Source: Dehalococcoidia bacterium
Lineage (GTDB): Bacteria > Chloroflexota > Dehalococcoidia > Bin125
Reading direction: 5' to 3'
DNA length: 64,000 nucleotides
Assembly (NCBI GenBank): GCA_022825855.1
Contig: JAJDWB010000015.1
Location: 1-64,000, forward strand
Under the pieces are notes generated by a model. That model did no database searches. It saw only the letters and a list, made by a program, of their open reading frames with translations, and was not told the origin of the DNA. The stretch's first letter is position 1. Every line of letters begins with the position of its first letter. This document shows, piece by piece, positions 1 to 8,449 of the stretch. The position numbers were made by a program, and so were the translations under genes.

Positions 1-903
1 CAGACGGGCGACTACGGCGTCGCGACCGGTTCGCAGACCGTGACGATTCCGACGAGCGGCAGATATACGCTCACGATTGCAACATCGGACGATTCGGTAG
101 ACGAAGCGGACGGCTCGGTCACGGTGACGGTGAACACCGGCTCGGGCTACACCGTGTCCACCACTGCAGGTTCGGCCAACGTTGCCGTGGCTGACGATGA
201 CGCCGAACCGCCAGCGACGCCGGAGGTGAGCATCAGCGGAGGTTCGGGCATCACTGAGGGCGGGAACGCCAGCTTTACCCTGACTGCCAATCCGGTGCCG
301 GCGTCGGCGCTGTCGGTCAGCGTTGCGGTGTCGCAGACGGGCGACTACGGCGTCGCGACCGGTTCGCAGACCGTGACGATTCCGACGAGCGGCAGCGCGA
401 CGCTGACCGTCGCCACGACGAATGATAGCGCTGACGAAGCCGACGGCTCGGTCACTGCCACGGTGAGCGCCGGGCAGGGCTACACCGTGTCCAGCAGTGC
501 CGGGGCGGCCACCGTGGCTGTGGCTGACGACGACATCCCGGCGAGTGGGGTCACCGCCTCCATCTCCGATGCGTCTGCCAACGAGAGCGACGGCACTGTC
601 GCCTTCACCGTTACGCTGTCGAAGGCGGCGGCGCACGAGATTCGTGTTAGGTGGGATACCGATTTTCATTTCGGCGCAGCGTATCCGCCCTACCCGGCCT
701 ACTGGTGGGATGACTACTGGATCACGGATGGTGATCATTGGTTCGTCTTCGCCCCCGGCGAGACTAGCAAGACGGGACAGGTGAATATCGAAGACGACAA
801 CTTGGTCGAGTCAACGGAGGTCTTCCTGGTACGTCTACTGGAAGCCAGCGGCGCGAGTATCGCCGACGAGGAGGGCGTGATGACGATCATCGACAACGAC
901 TGA
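1..903 (+). CDS. Calx-beta repeat surface protein, 3' end (5' end outside window)
   Basis: The open frame runs from the first base to the TGA at 901-903, so the true start is upstream. It shows two complete Calx-beta units, each with a QTGDYGVATGSQTVTIP strand, a NDS/DDSxDEADGSVT strand and a closing VAVADDD, followed by a divergent last unit rich in Trp and Tyr (PYPAYWWDDYW) ending FxVRLLEASGASIADEEGVM. Calx-beta domains bind calcium and occur in adhesins and other exported proteins. I infer an extracellular role. The DNA of the first units is nearly identical to the repeats at 27.05-27.6 kb in the 1833-residue paralogue, which points to recent duplication or gene conversion. Confidence 0.85.
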   Translation, partial: QTGDYGVATGSQTVTIPTSGRYTLTIATSDDSVDEADGSVTVTVNTGSGYTVSTTAGSANVAVADDDAEPPATPEVSISGGSGITEGGNASFTLTANPVPASALSVSVAVSQTGDYGVATGSQTVTIPTSGSATLTVATTNDSADEADGSVTATVSAGQGYTVSSSAGAATVAVADDDIPASGVTASISDASANESDGTVAFTVTLSKAAAHEIRVRWDTDFHFGAAYPPYPAYWWDDYWITDGDHWFVFAPGETSKTGQVNIEDDNLVESTEVFLVRLLEASGASIADEEGVMTIIDND

Positions 904-1486
904 CCGACTGGGAAGAGTTGCTCGCAGCCATGACAGAGACCGCAGTACATGGAGCCGGGATACCGCAGCAATGGCGATGTCCCCCTCCTTCCAGTTACCC
1001 ACCGGCAGCGGCAAGGCCCGACTGCTGTTAGCGGCCGAGCGACCTGTCGAGAGCCGAACCACCGTCTCCGGGGAGGCTGGTGTTGCGGACACGACGAAAT
1101 GCCGGACACATGGAGGGAGCGGGGAACTCCGCCGCAACAGCGATGTCCCCTGCATCCGTCTACCAGGCCGCCCCGCGAGCCTGCACTCCTGCTCCCGTTC
1201 GAGCGCCCAGTCGAAGACTGGGAGCGTAGTGCCTCGCGCCGGGTGAGACCCTGGACGGCCGCGTCTCCTCATCCGCCATAAACTCCGCCCACGAGAGGCC
1301 CCGTGTCGGAGGGAGCGAGCTTGGCATCGACTAGGTGTCTGCTCGGGCGTGGCGAGTGGACGTCGAGCGCCGGGGGCATCGTCTTGCGCGTGCTCACGGA
1401 CTGTATTGATCGCTCTAAAGTCAGGCCACTTGGGGCCAGGCCCCAACCTGTAATCGACGGGTGCAAATGCCGGTCGGGAGAGACGG
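904..1486. other. Intergenic tract resembling the region after 28077
   Basis: No convincing gene. The first 60 bases align by eye with the bases after the other Calx-beta gene at 28078-28140 (shared CTCGCAG, GACCGC and ACATGGA blocks). A unit starting CATGGAG and ending GCGATGTCCCC occurs twice, near 948-988 and 1108-1152, so the tract has also been duplicated internally. The helicase relic at 1170-1240 lies inside it. Confidence 0.5.
1170..1240 (-). pseudogene. Relic of the SNF2 helicase C-terminus
   Basis: The minus strand encodes VFDWALEREQ at 1189-1218. The intact helicase at 28167-30527 ends with LFDWALEREQ a few residues before its stop. The relic lies convergent to, and just beyond, a Calx-beta gene, exactly as the intact copy does. 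Only about 15-20 codons are recognisable. The match is short, but the shared gene order makes chance unlikely. Confidence 0.5.
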
Positions 1487-1630
1487 ATGCTCGGAGTGAT
1501 GGACATCTACGCGCTGCGGCGCAAGGTGTTGGTCGAGGGCAAGAGTCAACGCAGCGTGGCCCGAGAGATGGGCCTGGCGCGGGACACGGTGCGCCGCTAC
1601 CTGGCAACGCCGACGCTCGAGCGGCAACAG
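1487..1630 (+). pseudogene. istA: IS21-type istA transposase N-terminal relic
   Basis: The first ~45 codons read MDIYALRRKVLVEGKSQRSV then AREMGLARDTVRRYLA. This is the IstA helix-turn-helix that binds IS21 ends. The catalytic DDE domain is absent. The frame runs out of homology near 1630 and abuts the solute-binding-protein pseudogene in a different frame. It is a fragment left by deletion or rearrangement. An istB relic lies at 4690-5000 on the other strand but is not clearly from the same copy. Confidence 0.65.
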
Positions 1631-1659
1631 CGGCGGCGATCGAGTCCAGTGCTGAATCA

Positions 1660-2225
1660 CGTCCTTGCTCGCCACGGCGGCGCTCCTGCCGTTGCTCCTC
1701 TCGTGCGGCGGCGACATCGTCATCGCCACCGTGGTCGACTACCACACCTTCGACTTCGTCAACGACGAGGGCAAGATCGACGGCCTCGAGCGCGAACTGG
1801 GCGACGAGCTGTGCCCGTGCGCCAGCCTGAAGTGCGAGTGGATCCTGCACGAGTGCGACACGCTCATCCCGCACCTGGTCGAGGAGCAATTCGATGTCAT
1901 CATCGCCGGCATGAGCATCACCGCCGAACGCGACGAGTTAATCGACTTTGCGGGCCCGTGCTACCCGCCACGCCCCTCCATGTACCTGGCCCGCACAGGT
2001 CCGAGTGACGAAGCTCGCCGAGCATGCCGGGTGGCTCGAGGCGGTCGGCCCGTCGCCGCGGCTCGACCAGGGCCTCTGCATGGGCGTCCGCACGGGCAGC
2101 GATCTCCTGGCCGCCTTCAACGACGCCCTCGATTCGATCAAGGCCGACGGGGCGCTGAACGCACTGATCCGCAGGTGGCCGGGGGCAGACGCGGCGACGT
2201 TCGGGCGGCAACTGGCAGCGGGGCT
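1660..2225 (+). pseudogene. Amino-acid-type ABC substrate-binding protein, internally deleted copy
   Basis: This is a paralogue of the intact lipoprotein at 7605-8342. It keeps the lipobox region (LLPLLLSC), the block FDVIIAGMSITAERDELIDF and then, in another frame, VTKLAEHAGWLEAVGPSPRL and the C-terminal block ending GADAATF. About 70 residues in the middle, including the part matching IFSDYLTEQGIAFTPLEGVV in the intact copy, are missing, and the two halves are in different frames (change near 2005). It is not functional. It may have donated or received sequence from the 7.6 kb gene. Confidence 0.75.
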
Positions 2226-2279
2226 CGGGGAGAGGTCCCGGAGTCCAGGCCCGCGGGCCCTGCCGCCGGTCGCGTACTG

Positions 2280-2640
2280 GTAGATGAAGATGTCGGGCGG
2301 GCTCTAGAGGGCCTGCACCTCGTCTGCCGTCATCACGGGCGTGTCCTGATCGAAGAAGAGCAGGGAGGCCGGGCGCTCCGAGGGCGGGGTGAGCACCCAG
2401 CGTTCCTAGCCGTCGACCTTGATGCGCGGCAGGCCGAAGCCCTCCATGTCGATCGCGAACTCAACCTCGGGGTGGTCCTCGACGGCGTCGCGGTCCAGAA
2501 GCATCCAGTCCGTGAACTGGTGCTTCATCAGCACCTTAGACGGCAGGCCCTCCTCGCGCACGAGCATGACGAGCTCGCGCTGGACCACGTCGACCGGCTC
2601 GTCCGTAATCGAGCCGATGGCGAACCCCGTCCTCACGCCG
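2280..2640 (-). pseudogene. Conserved hypothetical protein relic
   Basis: Read on the minus strand, 2636-2406 gives a good-looking segment with EEGLPSKVLMKHQFTDWMLL and a terminal GLPRIKVDG. After a stop the same frame continues with FFDQDTPVMTADEVQAL, another stop and SPPDIFIYQ. The block LPSKVLMKHQFT recalls a conserved family of exported hypothetical proteins, but I cannot name a function. Two in-frame stops and no start make this a decayed gene. IS5 insertion followed at 2776. Confidence 0.5.
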
Positions 2641-2775
2641 AGCTGCTCCGTCGCGAACTCCCGTCAAGGGCGACGTGCACGAACAGCTCGCGCAGGAGGG
2701 CGCTAGCAGCGGCATCTCGGACAATGGGTCGCTCCAGCCGATCTGGCGTCGAGGAAGAGCAGTGGGCCGTGCTAG

Positions 2776-3637
2776 GGCGTGTTCACTCTAAGCGGCACTG
2801 GTGACAGAGTGATTCGACGGTCTGGCGGCCGGGGTCAACGATGCTCATGCAACTGACCGACGCACACTGGGCGCGGATCGCGCCGCTGATGCCGACCCCG
2901 CGCGGCAACTGCAAGCTGGCCAGCCGCCAGGTGCTCGAAGGCTGGCTCTTCGTCACCAAGGAGGGTTGCAGTTGGCGCGCCTTGCCCGAACGCTACGGCC
3001 GCTGGCACACGGTCTACATGCGCGGCCGGCGCTGGATCGACAAGGGCGTGCTGGAGCGCGTCTTCGCCGAGCTGCAGCGCCACGAACTGGAGACGCAACT
3101 CGAACGACGCGAGCCGGACCGTCCCGTTCGCGTTTCGATCGACAGCACGATCGTGAAGGTGCATCAGGACGGGACGGGGGCGCGGATCAAAAGGGGCGCC
3201 AAGCGATCGGCCGCTCGCGCGGAGGCCTGACGACCAAGCTGCACGCCCTGGTGCTGGATGATCAGCTGCCGTTGCTCATGACCCTGACGCCGGGCCACTG
3301 GGGCGATGCGCCCTGGGGACGCCGGCTGCTGGAGCCGTTCGGTCCCGTATCTGGTCCGTCGCAGCTGATCGCCGACCGTGCCTACGAGGGCGATGCGATG
3401 CGCGCGCTGGCCGCCGAACTCGGCTGGGAGTTGGTTACGCCGCCGTAGTCGAACCGCCTCAAGCCCTGGCCCTTGGACCGCGAGGCCTACCGCGCCCGCA
3501 ATGCGATCGAGCGCTGTTTCGGATGGATCAAACGGATGCGCGGCATCGTCGCCAGATATCACAAGCTCGCCCGCAACTACCTCAACCAGATTCTCCTCGT
3601 CTGCATCCACTTCATGACGAAATAGAGTGAACAGGCC
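2776..3637 (+). mobile_element. IS5-family (IS427-like) insertion sequence with CTAG duplication
   Basis: The ends are imperfect 14-bp inverted repeats, GGCGTGTTCACTCT at 2776-2789 and AGAGTGAACAGGCC at 3624-3637, with one mismatch. Both sides carry CTAG (2772-2775 and 3638-3641), the target duplication typical of this group. The element is 862 bp, which is a normal length, and contains a single transposase reading region in two frames. The transposase stop codon TAG at 3623-3625 overlaps the right inverted repeat, a common arrangement in this family. Confidence 0.85.
2841..3625 (+). pseudogene. IS5-family DDE transposase, frameshift plus one in-frame stop
   Basis: The first frame (2841-3230) covers the N-terminal domain, WRALPERYGRWHTVY and the first catalytic Asp in SIDSTIVKVHQDG. 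The second frame takes over near 3190-3205 with KGRQAIGRSRGGLTTKLHAL, carries the second Asp in IADRAYEGD, and the Glu in RNAIERCFGWIKRMRG. IS427-group elements normally make the full enzyme by programmed slippage, and the run AAAAGGGG at 3188-3195 is a plausible slip site. A TAG at 3446-3448 between the second Asp and the Glu interrupts the second frame, so this copy is probably inactive. Confidence 0.8.
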
Positions 3638-4138
3638 CTAGTGCGCTTGACTTCGGCGTGATGGGCTCGAGCGCCTAGCCAGGACATGACGCAGTGATGG
3701 CTCGCGTAGGCAGGCTAAAGCCAGTTTAGGCGCCCGGGCCTGCTGATCCCCTTTTGTCAATCTGGCGGGGTTCTCTCGGCTGTCGATTCGCCGAACAGCG
3801 ACATCAAGGGACGGCCAGTTTTGAGCCAGATTCTGGAACTGCTCGTGGTCCGCTTCGACGTAGAGATCGACGAGGCGGCCCTCGTCCGTCGAGGAGTCGC
3901 AGTATCGCAATACCTCGCGTACGAGGGTAGCTCGTATCTTATCAAGCGTCCGTTCGGTCTGATCGCCATGGCTATGGCCGGGGTGGTGCCATCGTTGATC
4001 ATTTGGGTAACGGACGACCCAAGACCAGGAGCGGCTGGTGTCGGAGTACGGAATGGCGTCGTATGCAAGGAATGCGACCCATGCGCCGTTGCGTGGGTGC
4101 TGTGCGCGGCTGACGTTGATCTTTTGCTTTGAATGCAC
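3638..4138 (-). CDS. Hypothetical protein, possibly decayed
   Basis: A 166-codon frame that ends inside the CTAG duplication of the adjacent insertion sequence. The middle (PYSDTSRSWSWVVRYPNDQR, then RLVDLYVEADHEQFQNLAQ) has protein-like composition. The last ~40 residues look like non-coding translation, so the true C-terminus may be lost. I recognise no family. It lies downstream of, and on the same strand as, the small gene at 4229-4432. Confidence 0.3.
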   Translation of the reverse strand: MHSKQKINVSRAQHPRNGAWVAFLAYDAIPYSDTSRSWSWVVRYPNDQRWHHPGHSHGDQTERTLDKIRATLVREVLRYCDSSTDEGRLVDLYVEADHEQFQNLAQNWPSLDVAVRRIDSRENPARLTKGDQQARAPKLALACLREPSLRHVLARRSSPSRRSQAH

Positions 4139-4228
4139 CTTCCCGATACGTCTCGGACTCGAGTGAGCGAAACCAGAGCGCAGTATCAGTGCTCAGCGCA
4201 GTCGCCCTGTGCAGAGATCCTGGTGATC

Positions 4229-4432
4229 TCAGCCACCGAGCAACTCGCTGCGTAGCTGGCCGTACAGCTCTGGGTAGTCGTCTTTGACCCCGAGCAGCGT
4301 GTCCCGCAGCGGCGCAACGGAGTCGTCGAAATGCCTGCTCTGGTTCCGGCTTCGCTCGGCTTCTCGCTCAACGTACCAGTCGACCGCGATCGAAAGTCGC
4401 ACCACGTGCTCTGTCACGTCTCTATCCGTCAT
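4229..4432 (-). CDS. Small hypothetical protein (67 aa)
   Basis: Starts ATG with MTDRDVTEHVVRLSIAVDWY and ends YPELYGQLRSELLGG. The charged, helix-forming composition looks genuine, but no family is recognisable. It may form a pair with the frame at 3638-4138 about 90 bases downstream. Confidence 0.4.
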   Translation of the reverse strand: MTDRDVTEHVVRLSIAVDWYVEREAERSRNQSRHFDDSVAPLRDTLLGVKDDYPELYGQLRSELLGG

Positions 4433-4689
4433 CGCTCAGGTTCCATTTCTCAGAGTGTCTCCGCTGCGATCAAGTATATTCGCCGCTCAGCTGGCGATCT
4501 TGGGCCCAAATCATGTCACGCAACACCAGTGCTACAACCGGACCAGGTACATCACCTGCGTAGCCCGGCGGCTGGAAACGCAGACGGCCATCCGCTCGGA
4601 ATGGGTCGAGCAAGTAGCAGGACAGGCGGTGTCTCAGGCAGTCTGGCCATGTTGACGGTGGCGGCTTCGATGTCGAGCGCGCGAGCGGA

Positions 4690-5000
4690 GTGTCGATAGC
4701 CAGGGTCTTTTGACCACCCATGGCCACAGTCACTTGACCAGGTGAGCCGCCGGTAGATGGTTGGGTGTCAGTCTGAGGTTGGTGGGTCAAACAGCTCCTT
4801 CTGTTCGAGAAGGGCGCGGCACGGTGAGAGCCGTTGGCGATAGCTCTCGCCTTCGATGACCATCTGGTAGCTGGCGTTAGCCAAGCGCTGGGAGACGCTG
4901 TTGCCGAGGATCGGGTCGCCGAACAGGCCGAGCCATTCTTCGACCGAGCGTTTGGAGGTGATCACGAAGCTGGCCGATGGGTGGCGGGCGATGACGTCCG
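4690..5000 (-). pseudogene. istB: IS21 right end with istB C-terminal relic
   Basis: The minus strand reads ARHPSASFVITSKRSVEEWL, then GDPILGNSVSQRLANASY and VIEGESYRQR. This is the end of the IstB AAA+ helper ATPase (family consensus ITSNKSFxEW then IxGESYR). The Walker motifs are absent; homology starts abruptly near 5000. Beyond the stop at 4768, bases 4690-4750 carry GGTCAAGTGACTG and GGTGGTCAAAAG, like the non-coding terminal repeats of IS21 elements. It is a dead fragment. Confidence 0.65.
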
Positions 5001-5099
5001 TAGCGGCGACTCCCGCCGCCGCCCGACCGGTTTCAGGGCAGGAGGAAACCTGACGTTGACGACTTCGATGTTGGAGGCCATCCGCGGGTGCAGCGGGCG

Positions 5100-5440
5100 C
5101 GGGCGACTCGCTGGCCTAACCCTGTACGCCCTCTTCTCCAACGCGTACATCAACGTCGTCGGTCCCGTCACCGACACCTAGCGGGACGTTCTGGCCAAAA
5201 TCTACGACATGTACGGCCATGCGCGAGGGCAGCCCACAATCGGCCCAGAACACCCAGGAGTTCGCCGGTAGCTTCGGCGTCTTCGGCCCGCCCGACTACT
5301 GCGTCCAATGCCTGGGAGCACTGATCGACCTGGGAGATACCCGCTTCTACATCGCCGGCACAACTCTCGATCCCAGCCACCCCAACTCAGAATGCAGCGA
5401 ACGCTTCGTCGCCGAGGTAATGCCGCAACTCAGCCGTTAG
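5100..5440 (+). pseudogene. Hypothetical exported or metal-binding protein relic
   Basis: One frame gives LTLYALFSNAYINVVGPVTD, a stop at 5179-5181, then RDVLAKIYDMYGHAR. A second frame (5219-5440) continues FAGSFGVFGPPDYCVQCLGA and ends EVMPQLSR. The pieces read like one protein broken by a nonsense codon and a frameshift. The family is unknown. The end touches the oppositely oriented oxidoreductase gene. Confidence 0.35.
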
Positions 5441-6402
5441 TGCGTGATCACCAGCTTGCCCTTGACCTCGCCCGTGTCGAAGTGGCGCAGCGCATCCGGC
5501 ACGTCCTCGAGTGAGTAGGTGCGCTCAATGGCCGGAGTGATGTCACCGGCGGCGACCCGATCCCCGACCCACATAAGGTCGTCGCGATCGAATGTGTGGG
5601 TCCGGATTGTGTAAGTTCGCCTATCGATGCGGGTCGCGATCGGAGCGACCAGGCCGAAGTAGACGATTCGCAACACTGGCCCGCCGGTCATGACGTAGAC
5701 GCCGTCTGGCGCCAGCGCGCGCCGGACATCTAGGAGGCCGCGATGCGAGGAAACATCGAGGATCAGGTCGTAGCGGTCACTAGTCCGCGTGTAATCCTCG
5801 CGCTGGTAATCGATCACGATGTCTGCGCCGAGCGACCGGAGCATCTCCAGCTTTCCGCCGCGGTCGACGCAGGTGACCTGCGCGCCCAGATGCTTGGCGA
5901 TCTGTAGCGCGATCGTCCCGGCAGCGCCGCCCCCGCCATTGATCAGGACGCGATCGCCGGGGCGATCCGGCCATCGCTCGCGCAAGCAGTGCAGCGCTAG
6001 CAGACCGCTCTGCGGCAGCGTCGCGGCGTCCTCGAAGCTGACATCGGCTGGCTTGTGCGCCATCGAGTCCGCTCGACCGACGGCATACTCGGCGAAGCCG
6101 CCCCAACCACTGGTGCTCAGGTCGCCAAAGACCTCATCTCGTGGGTTGAACTCGGTCACGCCGGGTCCGACCGCTTCAACGACCCCCGCAATCTCGGATC
6201 CGAGGATCCGATGCTGAGGTCGAAACGCACCGAACATCAGACGCTCGAAGAGCATGCCATGCACCAGATGCCAGTCCCACGAGTTGACCGCACTGGCGAC
6301 GACGCGAATCAGAATCTCGCCCGGGCCCGGAGCCGGCTGGTCGATTGCCTCAAGGCGCAGTTGGTCGGCGGAGCCGTAGCGGTCGTAGACGATGGCTTTC
6401 AC
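5437..6402 (-). CDS. Zinc-free MDR-family NAD(P)-dependent oxidoreductase
   Basis: The 321-residue product has the medium-chain dehydrogenase/quinone reductase layout. The GroES-like N-terminal half carries LGSEIAGVVEAVGPGV. The Rossmann half has DRVLINGGGGAAGTIALQIA as the dinucleotide-binding loop near residue 150 and a C-terminal ending GEVKGKLVITH. The structural and catalytic zinc cysteines of classical alcohol dehydrogenases are not visible, which fits the quinone-reductase-like branch. The full length matches the family (about 310-340). It probably reduces an enone or quinone with NAD(P)H; the substrate cannot be told from sequence. It stands alone, with decayed DNA on both sides. Confidence 0.9.
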   Translation of the reverse strand: MKAIVYDRYGSADQLRLEAIDQPAPGPGEILIRVVASAVNSWDWHLVHGMLFERLMFGAFRPQHRILGSEIAGVVEAVGPGVTEFNPRDEVFGDLSTSGWGGFAEYAVGRADSMAHKPADVSFEDAATLPQSGLLALHCLRERWPDRPGDRVLINGGGGAAGTIALQIAKHLGAQVTCVDRGGKLEMLRSLGADIVIDYQREDYTRTSDRYDLILDVSSHRGLLDVRRALAPDGVYVMTGGPVLRIVYFGLVAPIATRIDRRTYTIRTHTFDRDDLMWVGDRVAAGDITPAIERTYSLEDVPDALRHFDTGEVKGKLVITH

Positions 6403-7604
6403 GAGTTGTTGTCCAGCGTCGGTTGATCGAGAAACCGGAGGCGTAAGTCGGTCATTGCTGCAGGCCGCTCGTGCTGGATCCGATGGCCCGCGCCGTCGAA
6501 TAGGTGATGCCCAACAGCCTGGTGGCAGCCACCTTCATCTGATCAAGCCCACCAAACCTCCTAGAGCCAAGAGCATTTGAGTTGACATTCGTGCTGGGGT
6601 TCTGAATCAGAGTCCAGGCAGATGGATGTCGACCGCCTACTCGGGCCCGATTACTGAGTCTCGCCATGGTGTGAGTGTAATCGAGATAGATTCATGTTTA
6701 GGCAGACGATTTCTGGCTTAGGGGCCTGTTGACATTCACGAGCGAGCGTGGGAGAACCGCGCCCGCAAATCGCTAGTGGAGCGCGATCAAGAGCGACAAC
6801 CGAAAGCAGTGAATCGCTGCGGGCGGGTTCCATCGCGCAGCCTATGCGCGGATCCGTTCATCCCCCATATCGCAGGGCTTGTCCAGATAATGGCCAGCTG
6901 CTTCGGCAGAGGCGAAGCAAGCTCGCCATACTGCTCCAGCCACACGTGACGGACGCGAAGCATTGAAGCGTTGACAGAGAGGGTTTGGGCTGCCGGTCCC
7001 CCTTCCCGGCGTTTCAAGCGGGTCGGTCATGCGTGGCAACAGACCAAATCCGTGCCTGAAGGGGGCGACCATCAGCTACACAGTATCTGTTGACGTGTTC
7101 GCAACGTTCCTCGGCGGGGAAGCAATCACCCTTGTCATCTACTTCGTGTTGGGGATTGTCTACTCCACTCCGGCGGCTGTCAGACCGCGATGTCTTCAAA
7201 GCCACCAATCGCAAACAACTCATCAGGCGGCCTGCCTCGCCAATGAGTCGGCCGTAGACCGAGGTGACGCGCCGAGGCGGGAATCCAGAACGGTCGGCCA
7301 ACAGGTTGATGAAGTTTCGCCGGGTGAGGCTGGGGTTCGGCGAATTAGTGGAACTGAATGAGTCGTCACGACGTCTGCATGACTCCATTCAGAGAACAGC
7401 TTGAGAGTTCCACGACCGAAGAGAGACAACGATCGCCAGGAGTCAGCGCGAGATCCGCTGCCGCCGCCTCGCTACGCCTGCATTCGCCCAGGCAAGCGAC
7501 GCCGAGTGGATTGCCCGGCTGCAACTCCGCCCCGTGTCGGGCCTGTCCGCATGTTGAGCGTTCGCGCTGTTGGCGTTTCTTGTACTCCCGCAGCCCACTC
7601 CCGA
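6403..7604. other. 1.2-kb tract without a convincing gene
   Basis: All frames are short and none has a clear start with ribosome site plus recognisable domain. A sequence like an insertion-sequence end, GGGCCTGTTGACATTCAC, occurs at 6722-6739 and shares GGGCCTGTT with the right end of the IS5 element at 3.6 kb. No partner end was found. Plus-strand 7098-7180 could encode one hydrophobic helix (LGGEAITLVIYFVLGIVY), but the surrounding frame looks random. Confidence 0.4.
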
Positions 7605-8342
7605 TTACTCGAACGTTGCCGCGTCCGCACCGAGCCACTTGCGGATGAGCTCGTTCAGAGTTCCGTCGGCCTTCATCGAGTCGAGCGCGTCGTTGAAGGT
7701 GCCCAAGAGGTCACTGCCGCTGCGGACGCCGATTCCGAGGCCCTGGTCAAGCCGCAACGAGGGGCCGACGGCCTCGAGCTGCCCAGCATGCTCGGCAAGC
7801 TTCGCGACACCGTAGCCGTGGTCCACAAGCACGGCGTCCACGTCGCCGGAGAGCACGGCTGAGGCCGCGTCGACGACTCCTTCGAGCGGTGTGAACGCGA
7901 TGCCTTGCTCCGTCAGGTAGTCGGAGAAGATGGTGTTGGCCGTGGTGCCGAGGGTTCCCTCCAACGCCTGATCACCCGCACCTGTCCGTGCCAGGTACAT
8001 GGAAGGCCGCGGCGGATAGTAGGGGCCCGCGAAGTCGATCAACTCGTCGCGTTCGGCGGTGATGCTCATGCCGGCGATGATGACATCGAACTGGTCTTCG
8101 ATCAGCTGGGGAATGAGCGTTTCCCACTCGTGCAGGATCCACTCGCACCGCAGGCCAGCGCGCTGGCACAGTTCGTCGCCAATATCGCGTTCGAGCCCGT
8201 CAATCTCGCCGTCGTCGTTGATGAAGTCGAAGGGGTGATAGTCGCCCACGGTGGCGATGACCACCGTGTCGGAGCCGTTGCACGACAGGAGCAGCGGCAG
8301 AAGTGCCACCGTGATGAACAGGGCAACGAGTGGCCTCAGCAT
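7605..8342 (-). CDS. ABC transporter substrate-binding lipoprotein, polar amino-acid type (SBP family 3)
   Basis: The 245-residue product opens with a lipoprotein signal (ALFITVALLPLLLSC, Cys21 being the lipidated residue). The mature domain begins TVVIATVGDYHPFDFINDDG, the classic start of solute-binding family 3, and includes DVIIAGMSITAERDELIDF, the ligand-binding ASP/aromatic region PYYPPRPSMYLAR, and the closing block FNDALDSMKADGTLNELIRK. The protein would sit on the outer face of the cytoplasmic membrane and deliver an amino acid or similar polar molecule to an ABC permease. No permease or ATPase gene is adjacent. A deleted paralogue lies at 1660-2225. Confidence 0.9.
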   Translation of the reverse strand: MLRPLVALFITVALLPLLLSCNGSDTVVIATVGDYHPFDFINDDGEIDGLERDIGDELCQRAGLRCEWILHEWETLIPQLIEDQFDVIIAGMSITAERDELIDFAGPYYPPRPSMYLARTGAGDQALEGTLGTTANTIFSDYLTEQGIAFTPLEGVVDAASAVLSGDVDAVLVDHGYGVAKLAEHAGQLEAVGPSLRLDQGLGIGVRSGSDLLGTFNDALDSMKADGTLNELIRKWLGADAATFE

Positions 8343-8449
8343 GTAGTCTCCGGCGAGCGACAGAGGACCGCTTGACTGCCAATGATACGGCGCTACGGTT
8401 CAGGAGCTCTGCGGGACCGGGAAGCGCGAGTGCAGTCCGCCGCCTCAGA

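Noticed and set aside
497-1506. Long minus- and plus-strand frames overlapping the Calx-beta end
   Set aside because: They are translations of high-GC non-coding or antisense DNA; only the FDWALEREQ stretch has support.
1487-5000. A single complete IS21 element bounded by istA and istB relics
   Set aside because: The two relics are on opposite strands and the DDE and Walker regions are missing; unrelated pseudogenes lie between them.
7014-7388. A possible 124-codon gene in the gene-poor tract
   Set aside because: No domain, no ribosome site, and composition matches surrounding non-coding DNA.
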